Below are positions 7,819 through 16,188 of a stretch of 64,000 nt of DNA, in pieces. Each line of letters begins with the position of its first letter. Within the stretch, counting starts at the first letter, position 1. The translations under genes were made by a program, and so were the position numbers. Under the pieces are notes generated by a model. That model did no database searches. It was not told the DNA's origin and saw only the letters and a program-made list of their open reading frames with translations. Source of the stretch: Variovorax brevis (GTDB lineage Bacteria > Pseudomonadota > Gammaproteobacteria > Burkholderiales > Burkholderiaceae_C); contig NZ_JASZYG010000013.1 in the NCBI RefSeq assembly GCF_030317105.1, positions 99,739 through 163,738 on the forward strand. The letters are read 5' to 3'.

Positions 7819-8451
7819 TCAACGTGTCCACGACGAGAACCCCTTCGGCTGATCTGAGTCTACCCGGCTCGCTGCACGCTCTCGAATCACAACGCCACCA
7901 AACACCCCACGAAATCGCAGTCCCACGGAAACCCACGAGATCGAAAGCGTCCGCCGATGGATCCCTTGCTGCGCGATGCTGGACGCAACGGCTCTCCGGT
8001 TCAAGGGAATGACACCAACGAATGCCGACCCGAACGACGTCCGACTCGTGCGCGAAGGCTCGCCGATGGGCACATCTACATTCTGTGAGTCCATCCGGAC
8101 CGGCCGGGCGGCCCGCCCTTCGTCATCGACAAACGCCGAGCCGCACTGGCTGCCGAAATCGTTCCAGCCTTGGGCGCACGCCCTGGCCCATTCGCGCTGC
8201 GCTTGCTGGGTGGCACCGCTGCGCGCCGCCTGCAGGGCGTGCATTTTCTCGGGAGATATCACGTACGCGGCGGTGCGCCCGTGGCGCGTGATGAGCACCG
8301 GCTCACGCTGCGCCTTGTCCAATAACTGGCCGAATTTTTCTGGGTGGAAATCACTTTGGGCCCCAATGTAGCTAGCCTGTCCCCAGGTTAGCCGATTACA
8401 CAGGTTGTCCCAAAGCTGCATTCCCCGTGTCTCCAAGGTCATGATCTTCAA
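7819..8451 (-). CDS. Phd/YefM-like antitoxin with an aberrant C-terminus
   Basis: The N-terminal 90 residues contain a Phd/YefM core: ASYIGAQSDFHPEKFGQLLD and KAQREPVLITRHGRTAAYVIS, then PEKMHALQAAR. The start overlaps the ParE-like gene by four bases (8448-8451). The frame runs on to 210 residues, but everything after about residue 115 is arginine- and serine-rich and unlike any antitoxin, suggesting that the original stop was lost or shifted. There is also an unusual N-terminal extension of about 30 residues before the core. It probably still produces the DNA-binding part; toxin neutralisation cannot be judged. Confidence 0.6.
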   Translation of the reverse strand: MKIMTLETRGMQLWDNLCNRLTWGQASYIGAQSDFHPEKFGQLLDKAQREPVLITRHGRTAAYVISPEKMHALQAARSGATQQAQREWARACAQGWNDFGSQCGSAFVDDEGRAARPVRMDSQNVDVPIGEPSRTSRTSFGSAFVGVIPLNRRAVASSIAQQGIHRRTLSISWVSVGLRFRGVFGGVVIRERAASRVDSDQPKGFSSWTR

Positions 8452-8780
8452 CGGACCTCAGTGGTCCTCTCCACGCCGATGTCGAACGGCCACACCTTCA
8501 TTTTCTGGCCCGGAAGGATTTCGTAGAGCGCTACATGGCCTGTGGAACCGAGGCCTACGATCAACTCCCGGCGCGTCGTACGCCTGTCGTCTCCCGCTTT
8601 CCGACAGGCCCAAGGGTTCTGGGCTAGTCGCTTCTTGATGCCGGTGCGAAGCTCGTGCAACACATGCTGAGCCAGGTCCAACTCCTCCAAAGATTCTGAC
8701 CGCGCGACAAGGAATTCGGACAACCGCTCCAGGTCATCCTCGGCTTGCGGAGTCATCTCGACGCCAAACAATTCCGTCAC
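8448..8780 (-). CDS. ParE/RelE-superfamily toxin
   Basis: A 110-residue protein, MTELFGVEMTPQAEDDLERL, SEFLVARSESLEELDLAQHV, RTGIKKRLAQNPWACRKAGD and RELIVGLGSTGHVALYEILP. It follows the ParE order of strand, two helices and three strands, with the REL(I/V)..G.xGHVALYEI block. It is the middle gene of three overlapping minus-strand ORFs: its start overlaps the 44-residue ORF upstream (8777-8780) and its stop overlaps the Phd-like gene (8448-8451). Toxin-first order with the Phd-like gene recalls higBA-type modules. Confidence 0.75.
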   Translation of the reverse strand: MTELFGVEMTPQAEDDLERLSEFLVARSESLEELDLAQHVLHELRTGIKKRLAQNPWACRKAGDDRRTTRRELIVGLGSTGHVALYEILPGQKMKVWPFDIGVERTTEVR

Positions 8781-8911
8781 GTACTGACGCGACTTTGCAG
8801 TTCGCGACGTCTTGCGTCAATGCGCTCCTGGACGTGGTCAAACACTTCGTCCACAGGGTGCGAAACACCGGTTCGCAGGTATTCCTTCGAAACCGGTCTC
8901 GCCACGTGCAT
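8777..8911 (-). CDS. Small ORF, candidate second antitoxin
   Basis: From the ATG at 8911 the product has 44 residues (MHVARPVSKEYLRTGVSHPV, DEVFDHVQERIDARRREL); an alternative ATG at 8959 adds 16 less convincing residues. A weak purine-rich ribosome site (AGGCGGA) precedes 8911. Its stop overlaps the ParE-like start by four bases (ATGA). The short strand plus helix resembles toxin-wrapping tails of RHH antitoxins, but no family is recognised. The translational coupling is what makes it credible as part of the toxin module. Confidence 0.5.
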   Translation of the reverse strand: MHVARPVSKEYLRTGVSHPVDEVFDHVQERIDARRRELQSRVST

Positions 8912-8988
8912 GGAAGTCCGCCTGGACACGACGGAAATCAACGGCCCGGCGCACGGCATCCGCTACAAAGGTGCTGATTCACACAGAT

Positions 8989-9037
8989 GCCCGCCCTTGC
9001 GGATGCGCCCTAAAAGAGGGCGCCTTCCCGGATGCCG
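8989..9037. repeat. Dispersed ~48-bp repeat, copy 2
   Basis: Same orientation as the copy at 837-884. The first 21 bases are identical and the rest is similar with small gaps. The surrounding stretch 8960-9460 has no convincing gene. Confidence 0.6.
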
Positions 9038-9461
9038 CTGGGAGCCAGGCAGGCCCGCATGGCCAGCGCCGCGCTGCCACCGTCCAGAAGATGCGAAGCC
9101 GCTCGTGCCTTCGATTGCAGGGAGGCGGGCCCCATTCCGAAGAGCGAGCATCGGGAGATGCTGCGCGAACTTGCGAGGCCCTCAGCGAGCATCGCCGCGA
9201 CCTCGAACGAAATCTGGTTCTAGTGGGGGAGGGGGCGGCACAACCTATGTCCCTGACCGACCGGACACCGCCCGGATTCTCACGCAGAGAAAATTCCCTG
9301 TGGGAATCAGTAAGCAAACGAGCCCTTGCCTCCCCACAAGCCGCCACGCCGTTTTCTTGCACTCAGATATCCTGCCTGTAAGTGTTTTCAACAAAGGCGC
9401 TGTCCTACCACCAGCCTCGTCTGAAGTTGTGAAACTTTCACATTTCAACGGACGGGCACTA

Positions 9462-9731
9462 ATGGAACAACTCCAGCAGAGCGCCGCGAATGAAGAGTTC
9501 GAAATCAAAGCGGTCCTGCACGATGGCTGGACCATAAGCGTCCGGGCCAAGGTCGTGAAGGGGGGTGCGGGGTTGCTCGGTTCTGCCGACATATCGCGCG
9601 GCGGTGTTTCGCATTACCGACTCACGTCGCCGGGGGTTTTCGACACTCATCAGCAACTGATCGCAGTCATGGTCGCCAAGGCGGACAAGTGGGTCGCTTT
9701 GCAGGCTCCCTTTGCGCCAACAGGCGTATAA
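9462..9731 (+). CDS. Small hypothetical protein
   Basis: From ATG 9462 the product has 89 residues (MEQLQQSAANEEFEIKAVLH, DGWTISVRAKVVKGGAGLLG, FDTHQQLIAVMVAKADKWVA). The frame is open much further upstream, but that part (from 8745) is antisense to the toxin genes and low in plausibility. It looks like a compact alpha/beta protein with several aromatic residues. Family unknown. Confidence 0.5.
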   Translation: MEQLQQSAANEEFEIKAVLHDGWTISVRAKVVKGGAGLLGSADISRGGVSHYRLTSPGVFDTHQQLIAVMVAKADKWVALQAPFAPTGV

Positions 9732-9734
9732 AAA

Positions 9735-10120
9735 AAGCAGTCTTGCGATGGCGCATGCAACCACCAACGCGTTTCCGCCAGCCCATCTCCCATGAACACA
9801 GGGAGCTGACCCCAGAAAACTGAACAGATCGACAGGGGTGGAAACTTCTCCTGAAGGCGAGGACCTCGCTGGTTGCTTGGAGCGAACATGAGCAGAAGCC
9901 GTATCGAGGATCGATGCTGTGCTGCGTACAAGGGCCGGCGCGGGAATTGCCTGTTTCCCGCTGTCATGGGAACCCGCGGATCAAGCGGTATGTACATGAG
10001 TATTTCGAGAAGGCAGCGCGTCGGGGATTCGCTGCCTGGATGACTATTGCGCAATTTGCATCGGCGCGCAGGTTTTCCAACGTCGGCGCACCACACACCT
10101 CGGAAGAGGATCAAAGGAAG
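9735..10120. other. Gene-free leader region of the oxidase operon
   Basis: About 390 bases without a credible gene. The operon promoter must lie here, but no strong -35/-10 pair was identified. The ribosome site GGAAGAG precedes the ATG at 10125. Confidence 0.4.
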
Positions 10121-10124
10121 AGCT

Positions 10125-12038
10125 ATGACGAGCGTCCGGTTGGTGCGAGGCTTGCGTCGGCTTGGCTTCGCGGCCCTGCTGATCCTCGCCTGGAGCGGCG
10201 GTAACGACGGAGTCGGCGGCAGAGCGCAGGGGGCCGACCCTCCGCTCAGGGATACGTCCGTATCGTCCAAAAAGGCGCCGCCACCGGATGGACTTGCAGC
10301 TGTCCTGACCAGTCCGACCCTTGGCATCAAATTCGCCAGCCGGATTGCGACCTTTGTCTGGACCGACACTGGCGCCAACCAGTACGGTTTCACGATCGAG
10401 TCGCCCTCCTTGGCGACACCTGTGGTCGACACTGTGACCCGCGCAACCACGCTTACGGTGACAAACCTCCCCGCGGACGGCGCACAACTGGTGGTCCGGC
10501 TGAGCTCCCGAATCAAGGGAAAGTGGCAGCCACCCAACGAATACCGCTTCACGGCGGCTGGTTACACGGCGGCGCAGTCCACCGCCGCCACCAAGCCCTG
10601 GTCCGATCCGATTGCGCTACCCCTCGTGCCCGCCTCGGCCGCCAACCTCCCGGACGGCAAGCTGCTGCTGTGGGCGGCCCGTTCGCCCCAAAGCTTCAGC
10701 ACGAGCAGTTCTGAGGCCTACACCTACACCTCGGTGTTCAACCCCACCACGCAATCAGCGAGCCCGATAACGGTCACGGCCACGGGTCATCAGATGTTCT
10801 GCCCCGGTCTCAGCATGTTGGCCGATGGCAGCGTTCTGGTCAGCGGCGGCAGCGATGCGGTGAAGACTTCGATATACGACCCGGCGTTGGGCGGCTGGGT
10901 GACGGGTGCGCAGCTCGGGATCGCACGTGCCTACCAGTCCAGCACGACCATGTCCGACGGCTCGGTATTCACAGTCGGGGGGTCGTGGAACGGCGGGATG
11001 GGTGGCAAGTATGGCGAGGTGTGGTCGGCCAGCACTCGGGCTTGGCGCACGCTCTCCGGCGTACCGGCCGACATGCCGGACGCGAGCAATGTTTCGAAGC
11101 CACCGCTGGCCGGCCCGGACGCGGCCGGGGTCTACCGAGGCGACAACCACATGTGGCTCTTCGGCTCAGCCGCCGGGTGGGTGTTCCACGCCGGTCCTGC
11201 CGCCGCGATGCATTGGATCGATACGCGCGGCACTGGTGCGATCCATCAGGCCGGTCAGCGTGGCGATGACCCCTACGCCATGACCGCCAGCGCCGTGATG
11301 TACGACATCGGCAAGATTCTCAAGCTCGGCGGCGCGCCGAACCACGACAGCGGCACCGCCTTCAATACCGCTTACATCATCGACATCAATGCGGGCGCCC
11401 CGAAGCCTCCAACCGTGCGCAAGCTCTCCCCCATGGCCTACGGCCGAACTTTCGTCAACAGCGTGGCGCTGCCCAATGGCGAGGTGCTCGTGGTGGGCGG
11501 TCAAACGCAGCCCGTGCCCCTCTCCGACTCCTTCAGCGTGCTGGCGGCGGAGCTGTGGAGCCCGACGTTGGAGACATTCATCACTCTGCCGCCGATGCAG
11601 AGACCGCGCAACTACCACAGCATCGCAATGCTGCTACTGGACGGACGCGTGCTGGTGGGCGGCGGCGGGCTGTGCGACTGCTCTGCCGACCACCCGGACG
11701 CAGAGATCTACACGCCACCTTACCTGCTGGCACCTGACGGAACGCCGGCGCCACGTCCGGCCCTCACGGCCGCGCCCGCCAACGCCACATGGGGCAACCA
11801 GATCGCCGTAGCCACCGACCGTATGGTGGCCGGCTTTGCACTGGTGCGCATGGCATCTGTGACCCACTCGGTCAACACCGACCAGCGTCGCATCCCGCTC
11901 TCCTTCACAGGCACGGCAGGGAATTACCAGCTGCGCATTCCGGGCGATCGCGGCGTGGTGCTGCCGGGCAACTACATGCTGTTCGCGCTGGACGGCAGCG
12001 GCGTGCCCAGCGTGGCGCGCACCATCAACATCCGATAG
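10125..12038 (+). CDS. Galactose-oxidase-like copper radical oxidase (secreted)
   Basis: The 637-residue protein has an N-terminal export segment (RRLGFAALLILAWSGG), a linker, a kelch-type seven-bladed propeller and a C-terminal DUF1929-type Ig-like domain (about 540-637). Galactose oxidase residues are all present: the cysteine of the Tyr-Cys cofactor in HQMFCPG (C226), its tyrosine in ARAYQSS (Y270), the stacking tryptophan in GGSWNGG (W288), the axial tyrosine and first histidine in RNYHSIAM (Y497, H498) and the second histidine in VTHSVNTDQRR (H581). It should therefore oxidise a primary alcohol or aldehyde with O2, giving H2O2; the substrate is unknown. Start chosen at ATG 10125 behind GGAAGAG; the upstream in-frame GTG-type start at 10047 is less likely. 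It is the first of three overlapping genes, with a cytochrome and a SCO chaperone after it. Confidence 0.88.
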   Translation: MTSVRLVRGLRRLGFAALLILAWSGGNDGVGGRAQGADPPLRDTSVSSKKAPPPDGLAAVLTSPTLGIKFASRIATFVWTDTGANQYGFTIESPSLATPVVDTVTRATTLTVTNLPADGAQLVVRLSSRIKGKWQPPNEYRFTAAGYTAAQSTAATKPWSDPIALPLVPASAANLPDGKLLLWAARSPQSFSTSSSEAYTYTSVFNPTTQSASPITVTATGHQMFCPGLSMLADGSVLVSGGSDAVKTSIYDPALGGWVTGAQLGIARAYQSSTTMSDGSVFTVGGSWNGGMGGKYGEVWSASTRAWRTLSGVPADMPDASNVSKPPLAGPDAAGVYRGDNHMWLFGSAAGWVFHAGPAAAMHWIDTRGTGAIHQAGQRGDDPYAMTASAVMYDIGKILKLGGAPNHDSGTAFNTAYIIDINAGAPKPPTVRKLSPMAYGRTFVNSVALPNGEVLVVGGQTQPVPLSDSFSVLAAELWSPTLETFITLPPMQRPRNYHSIAMLLLDGRVLVGGGGLCDCSADHPDAEIYTPPYLLAPDGTPAPRPALTAAPANATWGNQIAVATDRMVAGFALVRMASVTHSVNTDQRRIPLSFTGTAGNYQLRIPGDRGVVLPGNYMLFALDGSGVPSVARTINIR

Positions 12039-12499
12039 TGGCCGGCGCACTTCGCAAGCTTGCGCTTTGGATGGCTCTGTCGCTCGCAACCGCACTGGCC
12101 ATAGGCCTCGCGCGGCGCGAACCCGCCGTGCCGGACCCGGTGGCGCGCGGCGCGCGCCTGTTCAACGGCACCGAGCCGCTCGCCGGTACGCTGTCTGGCC
12201 ACAGCGCACCGCTGCCGACCGCGGCGACGCGCTGTACCCAATGCCACAGCGGCCCTGACAAGTCCAGCGCCACGGGCTCCAGTTTCGCGCCGCCTTTGGA
12301 CCGGCGCCAGCTGCGCGAAGCCCGCCCGCGTCGCGGCGGCCCGCCCGTCGCCTACGAACAAGCGTCACTTTGCCGCACGCTGCGCACGGGCGTCGATCCG
12401 GCACACATCGTGTTGCCCCGGGCCATGCCACGCTTCGAGGCTGACGACGACCAGTGCGCGGCTTTGTGGGACTACCTGACGCAGGGCCCGTTGGAATGA
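12038..12499 (+). CDS. Secreted c-type cytochrome
   Basis: It begins with GTG overlapping the oxidase stop by one base (TAGTG) and codes for 153 residues. A signal segment (LALWMALSLATALAIGLARR) is followed by a single haem-binding motif CTQCH (about residue 68), with a possible distal methionine in ALPRAMPRFEADDD-like LPRAMPRF. Further cysteines lie in the C-terminal half (ASLCRTLRTGV, DDQCAALWDYL). The ending (AMPRF ... CAALWDYL) is typical of class I cytochromes c. Its stop overlaps the SCO start (ATGA). It may take electrons from the oxidase or re-oxidise its radical site; this role is inferred from linkage. Confidence 0.8.
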   Translation: MAGALRKLALWMALSLATALAIGLARREPAVPDPVARGARLFNGTEPLAGTLSGHSAPLPTAATRCTQCHSGPDKSSATGSSFAPPLDRRQLREARPRRGGPPVAYEQASLCRTLRTGVDPAHIVLPRAMPRFEADDDQCAALWDYLTQGPLE

Positions 12500-13098
12500 A
12501 TGCGCAGCGTCCCTTCGCCCCATCGCACCCTGCGACCTTGGCGCGCCGGCGCCTGCTCGCCGCCGGTGCCCTCACGTGCCTCGGCGTGCCGCCGGCGGTC
12601 CAGGCGAACACAGGCGTCGGTCCAGTTATGCCGCCCGTCGCAGCTGTCCCCTTGCGACTCCGGCGCCACGACGGCGCCGCGTCGAATCTCACGGCGCAGC
12701 TACATGGTGGCTCAACCGCCGTTCAATTGATGTTCACCGGCTGCAGCACCGTCTGTCCGATCCAGGGTGCCCTGTTCTCGGCACTGCAGTCCGCACTGCT
12801 GGCTGAACGCGATGCGACAACGCGCCTTCTGTCGCTGAGCATCGACCCGCTGGCGGACGACCCCGCTGCCCTGAGCGCCTGGCTGCGGCGCTTTGGCGCC
12901 ATGCCCACCTGGAGCGCCGCGGCGCCGGCCATCGAAGCGCTCGATCCGATGCTCTTGCTGTTCAAGGGGGGAGCGGTGGCCGGCGATCGCCATACCGGCC
13001 AAGTTTATCTGTTCGATGGCTACTCTCGGCTGGTGTGGCGTACCAGCGAACTGCCGCCCGCGGCGGAGGTCATGACCGCGCTGCGGCGCATAGCGTGA
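12496..13098 (+). CDS. SCO1/SenC-family copper chaperone
   Basis: A 200-residue thioredoxin-fold protein with an RRRLLAAGAL export signal, the copper-binding CSTVC motif (VQLMFTGCSTVCPIQGALFS) and the distal histidine in DRHTGQVYLFD. The rest (RLLSLSIDPLADDPAALSAW) fits SCO. Usual SCO proteins load Cu-A of cytochrome oxidase; here the gene is translationally coupled (ATGA) to a cytochrome and a copper radical oxidase, so its client is more likely the oxidase. No cytochrome oxidase genes lie nearby. In Streptomyces a Sco protein is known to work with the GlxA copper radical oxidase, which supports the idea. Confidence 0.85.
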   Translation: MNAQRPFAPSHPATLARRRLLAAGALTCLGVPPAVQANTGVGPVMPPVAAVPLRLRRHDGAASNLTAQLHGGSTAVQLMFTGCSTVCPIQGALFSALQSALLAERDATTRLLSLSIDPLADDPAALSAWLRRFGAMPTWSAAAPAIEALDPMLLLFKGGAVAGDRHTGQVYLFDGYSRLVWRTSELPPAAEVMTALRRIA

Positions 13099-13117
13099 CC
13101 TGTCAGGCACGAGCGTC

Positions 13118-13224
13118 GGTTCTGTCGCAACAGGGAATCGCTCCTGGACTCACGCTATAGGTAGTGAATTTGACGGATCCCACGCTACGGGTAGTGGTCA
13201 GAAGTTTCTTGTTGCGACAGAACC
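13118..13224. mobile_element. MITE-like element with 15-bp terminal inverted repeats
   Basis: GGTTCTGTCGCAACA at 13118-13132 is repeated exactly in inverse at 13210-13224, bounding 107 bp without coding capacity. Inside are two near-identical 16-mers, CACGCTATAGGTAGTG (13151-13166) and CACGCTACGGGTAGTG (13181-13196). The terminal repeat resembles ends of IS6-type elements (GGxxCTGTxGCAA), so it may be mobilised in trans. No clear target duplication was found. Confidence 0.65.
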
Positions 13225-13598
13225 CATGAGCCCATGCATGCGTTCGTTTGTGCTTCAACGAATCGCTGCGCGTGCCTCAGTGGACGTCGTGGCACCTCAT
13301 TGCACTGGATGAAGTAGTCAGCAGCGCCACCGTTCTCTGCTCGATGCGGATCATGTGTGTTTCTACACAGCCTTGTATGGACACCGCCCGGTTTGCCAAG
13401 CTGATTCTCATGTGACCGTCACGACGGGTATCGGCTGCAGTCTTATATCCGGCCTTGTCATGCAAGCCGAAGCCTGCGGGCCCTGATGGAATTCGCCAAG
13501 AACCTCCTCATCTCGGCCACGCGCTTTTGTGGCGCAAGGCTGTGTTCAGGTTTGGGTTCTCGCGATCCGACCTGTCTTGCCATCACATTGAATCGACC
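13225..13598. other. Gene-free stretch
   Basis: No credible gene. The right part probably belongs to the untranslated end of the dead IS110-family element. Confidence 0.4.
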
Positions 13599-14560
13599 TC
13601 AGCAACCAGGCCTGCCTCGCGCCAGAATCGCCCAAGCCGTGCGAGCGATCTTGCTTGCGATTGCGACCGCAACGACGTTGGCCGGTCGCCTCGCTTGTAT
13701 GTCCCTTTGCCAAGGCGTGGGCACTTTCGTGTGATACATGACCGACCGCTCCCCGTGAATCAACAGCGTTCGCAAATACGGATCGCCCCTCTTCGAGATT
13801 GAACCCAGTCGAACCTTCCCTCCCGTGCCGCTCTGGCGGGGCACCAGGCCGAAGAATGCGGCGAACTCGCGCCGAGACTTGAACATTGCGGCGTCACCCA
13901 TCGTCGCAACCAGCGCAGTCGCGGTCAGCTTGCCTATGCCAGGCACATCGGCGATCGCGCGGCAGGCCGGATCATGCTTCTGCCAAGCGGCTATTCGTGC
14001 CTCAATTCGATCAATGTCCTGCTGCAGTTCGTCGGTTCGTCGATACGCCCAATCTGCTCTTGCAGACACACGAACATCACGCCCGGCAATTCATTCCCGA
14101 GTTCTGCCATGCGAGCGCGGATCTCAGCGAGACCAGCAACGCGGCCAGCCCTAAACGTTGCCCCGAATTCGTAAAGCAATCCGCGCAGCTGGTTCACTTG
14201 CATGGTGCGGAATTTGATTAACAAGGCACGCAGTCGATGCAGACTCAGCACGGCTTGCTGATCCTGCTACTTCACAGCCACAGTGCGCATACCCGGTTGC
14301 TGCACCGCGTTCCATATCGCGCGCGTGCATCTGCCGCGTCGGTCTTGTTCGTCTGGACGAAGGGTCGAATGAACTTCGCATGTAACAGGACGACCTCCAA
14401 GCTCACTGATCTTGCGAGCCCACCAATGTCCGCTGCCGCACGCCTCCAAGGCCACGCGTCCTGCGATCCTCTGCGACAAGAACTTGATGAGATCGTCGCG
14501 GCCAAATCGTCGATTGGATTTGTACCTGCGCTCGTCCTATCGCAACTGGAATACGGCGCG
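13599..14560 (-). pseudogene. IS110-family (IS1111 group) transposase, broken
   Basis: Pieces in successive minus-strand frames read SQRIAGRVALEACGSGHWWA, NKTDAADARA, SLHRLRALLIKFRTMQVNQL, RGLLYEFGATFRAGRVAGLA, DPACRAIADVPGIGKLTATA and FFGLVPRQSGTGGKVRLGSI with SKRGDPYLRTLLIHGERSVM. These are the DEDD N-terminal and transposase-20 C-terminal blocks of IS110/IS1111 transposases, in the right order. At least three frameshifts separate them, so the gene is dead. Element ends were not defined. Confidence 0.8.
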
Positions 14561-15142
14561 ATCTCGCTATACGCTGGTGCGCATCCGTCTTTTGAGAGAG
14601 GCGGTGCCCTGTGATGACAGTGGCCTGGCTCCGAGCCCGCCGGTCGCTCGGTACCTTCAGCGGGCAGCACACACATCCCGGGGCCCTCGTTCCTTCCCCG
14701 TCATGTCCCGGGGCAGACTCCGAACAAAGTCGAATTGCATCCAGTTGGATGATCGAAGAGAAGCAGACCGACATGATCTGCCCCTGCACATCTATCGGAA
14801 CGCCATGCGCTCGCAATGCGAGCAACTGGTTGTCTGTTTGAACGACAGTGATCTCGAGCCTGCGTTGCGAATGGTCCATTCGGACGCGCCAGGCATCATG
14901 ATTGGGCTCGTGATGCCGCTCGAGAAACCTCGAGGGAGGAGGGCGTGTACGCCAACAAGCGGCTCACCGCGCTCGCAGACTGGGTGCGTCATCACATCCG
15001 GGACGATGAGCTTGCAGCCTCTCAACTGCCGACCCCTGGCCCTTCCAGGAAGAAACCAGTCAGCAAGCCGTCCCACTGGGTAGGACGTCGCGCGATGTCG
15101 CCGCGCAGTCATAGGCGAGGGTCGAAGCCGATCACCGAATCC
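14561..15142. other. Stretch without a recognised gene
   Basis: Several overlapping ORFs up to about 220 codons, none with a family motif. It may be the remainder of the dead insertion plus flanking junk. Confidence 0.4.
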
Positions 15143-16072
15143 TCAGCGTGTCTTCATGTACGCCGCGTACAGCGAAGGTTGAAGGTCACGCAGTTCTTTG
15201 CGTCGAGCCACGATGTCAGCGTGGCGGCCCTGCCGCTCCAGTCCGAGCAATTCGACCATGAGACGCATCGCCTGCTCGGGCGCGCTGTGTTGCGAGGCTT
15301 GTGCGAGCGCCAGTTGCTCGCGCAGCGCTGGGCGATCGGTGAGCGCCCATGCCGCAAACCAACTGAGGTCGGCAATCTCGCCGTTGCCGTCCGGGATCGC
15401 GTCGACGTTGGCATTGAAATTCGCCTCGAAGCTGCGCATCAACTGGGGCAAGAGCGGGTCGGGCGAGCGTCGCGCAAGCCCTTCCAACAGCGTGGGCGAC
15501 AACCAGCCCAACTCCGCCAAGAGCGGCCAAGTCGCACGCAGCCCAAGCAGATGCAGGCGGGCCTCGGCCATCCAGGCGAGCGGCGTCGGTATCCGCCGCC
15601 ACGATTCGATGGAAGCGACTGACTGCGCGACTTCCTCCCAAGCGCCCGCACGCAGCCAAAGGGCGGCGGCATGGTCCTGGGGGCGCTTCGCATCGAAGGG
15701 CAGCGCGCCGGCGCGCCGCGCCAGGTCTTGCCAACTCGCGCGGAGCCAGCGGATTGCACCGGGCGGGTCGAAGATGCGCTGTGCAGCAGGACAGATGGTG
15801 AGATCCATCATCTGGCGTGCCGCGCGCAAGGCTTCGTGATCGCCGATGGGCTGTGGCTGCCCGAGGCCACCCGCTTCGATGGACTCGGCGAGCGCCTGCA
15901 GTGCAGGCAGGGTGTCGTCGGCAGGATATTCCCGCGCAAGTCGTTCGCAGGCCACTCGGGCGCCGAGCGCGTCGCGCTGCTCGAGCGCGTGTGCGACGTC
16001 GTTCTTGAGCATCACGTCGCGGCTGTCTTCGAAAATGTCGAGTTGCATCTGGTCAAGCAAGTCAAGGTCCAA
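15143..16072 (-). CDS. Conserved hypothetical protein, helical repeat-like
   Basis: The 309-residue protein is soluble and strongly helical: DVAHALEQRDALGARVACER, LAREYPADDTLPALQALAES, then tryptophan-rich helices (AIRWLRASWQDLARRAGALP, AALWLRAGAWEEVAQSVASI). The periodic paired helices recall TPR-type repeats. There is no signal peptide or catalytic motif. It stands alone between dead genes but its frame is intact and codon use is normal, so it is probably expressed. Function unknown. Confidence 0.7.
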   Translation of the reverse strand: MDLDLLDQMQLDIFEDSRDVMLKNDVAHALEQRDALGARVACERLAREYPADDTLPALQALAESIEAGGLGQPQPIGDHEALRAARQMMDLTICPAAQRIFDPPGAIRWLRASWQDLARRAGALPFDAKRPQDHAAALWLRAGAWEEVAQSVASIESWRRIPTPLAWMAEARLHLLGLRATWPLLAELGWLSPTLLEGLARRSPDPLLPQLMRSFEANFNANVDAIPDGNGEIADLSWFAAWALTDRPALREQLALAQASQHSAPEQAMRLMVELLGLERQGRHADIVARRKELRDLQPSLYAAYMKTR

Positions 16073-16188
16073 GGTCTACAACTTCATTGTGTGGCGGCGG
16101 CATCGCACCGTGTTGTCGCAAGCTTCTCGGGATTTTCCCGAGGCCCGGGCATCGGCCGAGCGGGCCCTCGCGGCACTGCGGCGACGCC

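Noticed and set aside
9790..9850. Possible IS3-type terminal sequence (GGAGCTGACCCCAGAAAACTGA)
   Set aside because: Only one end is seen, without a partner repeat or transposase sequence nearby.
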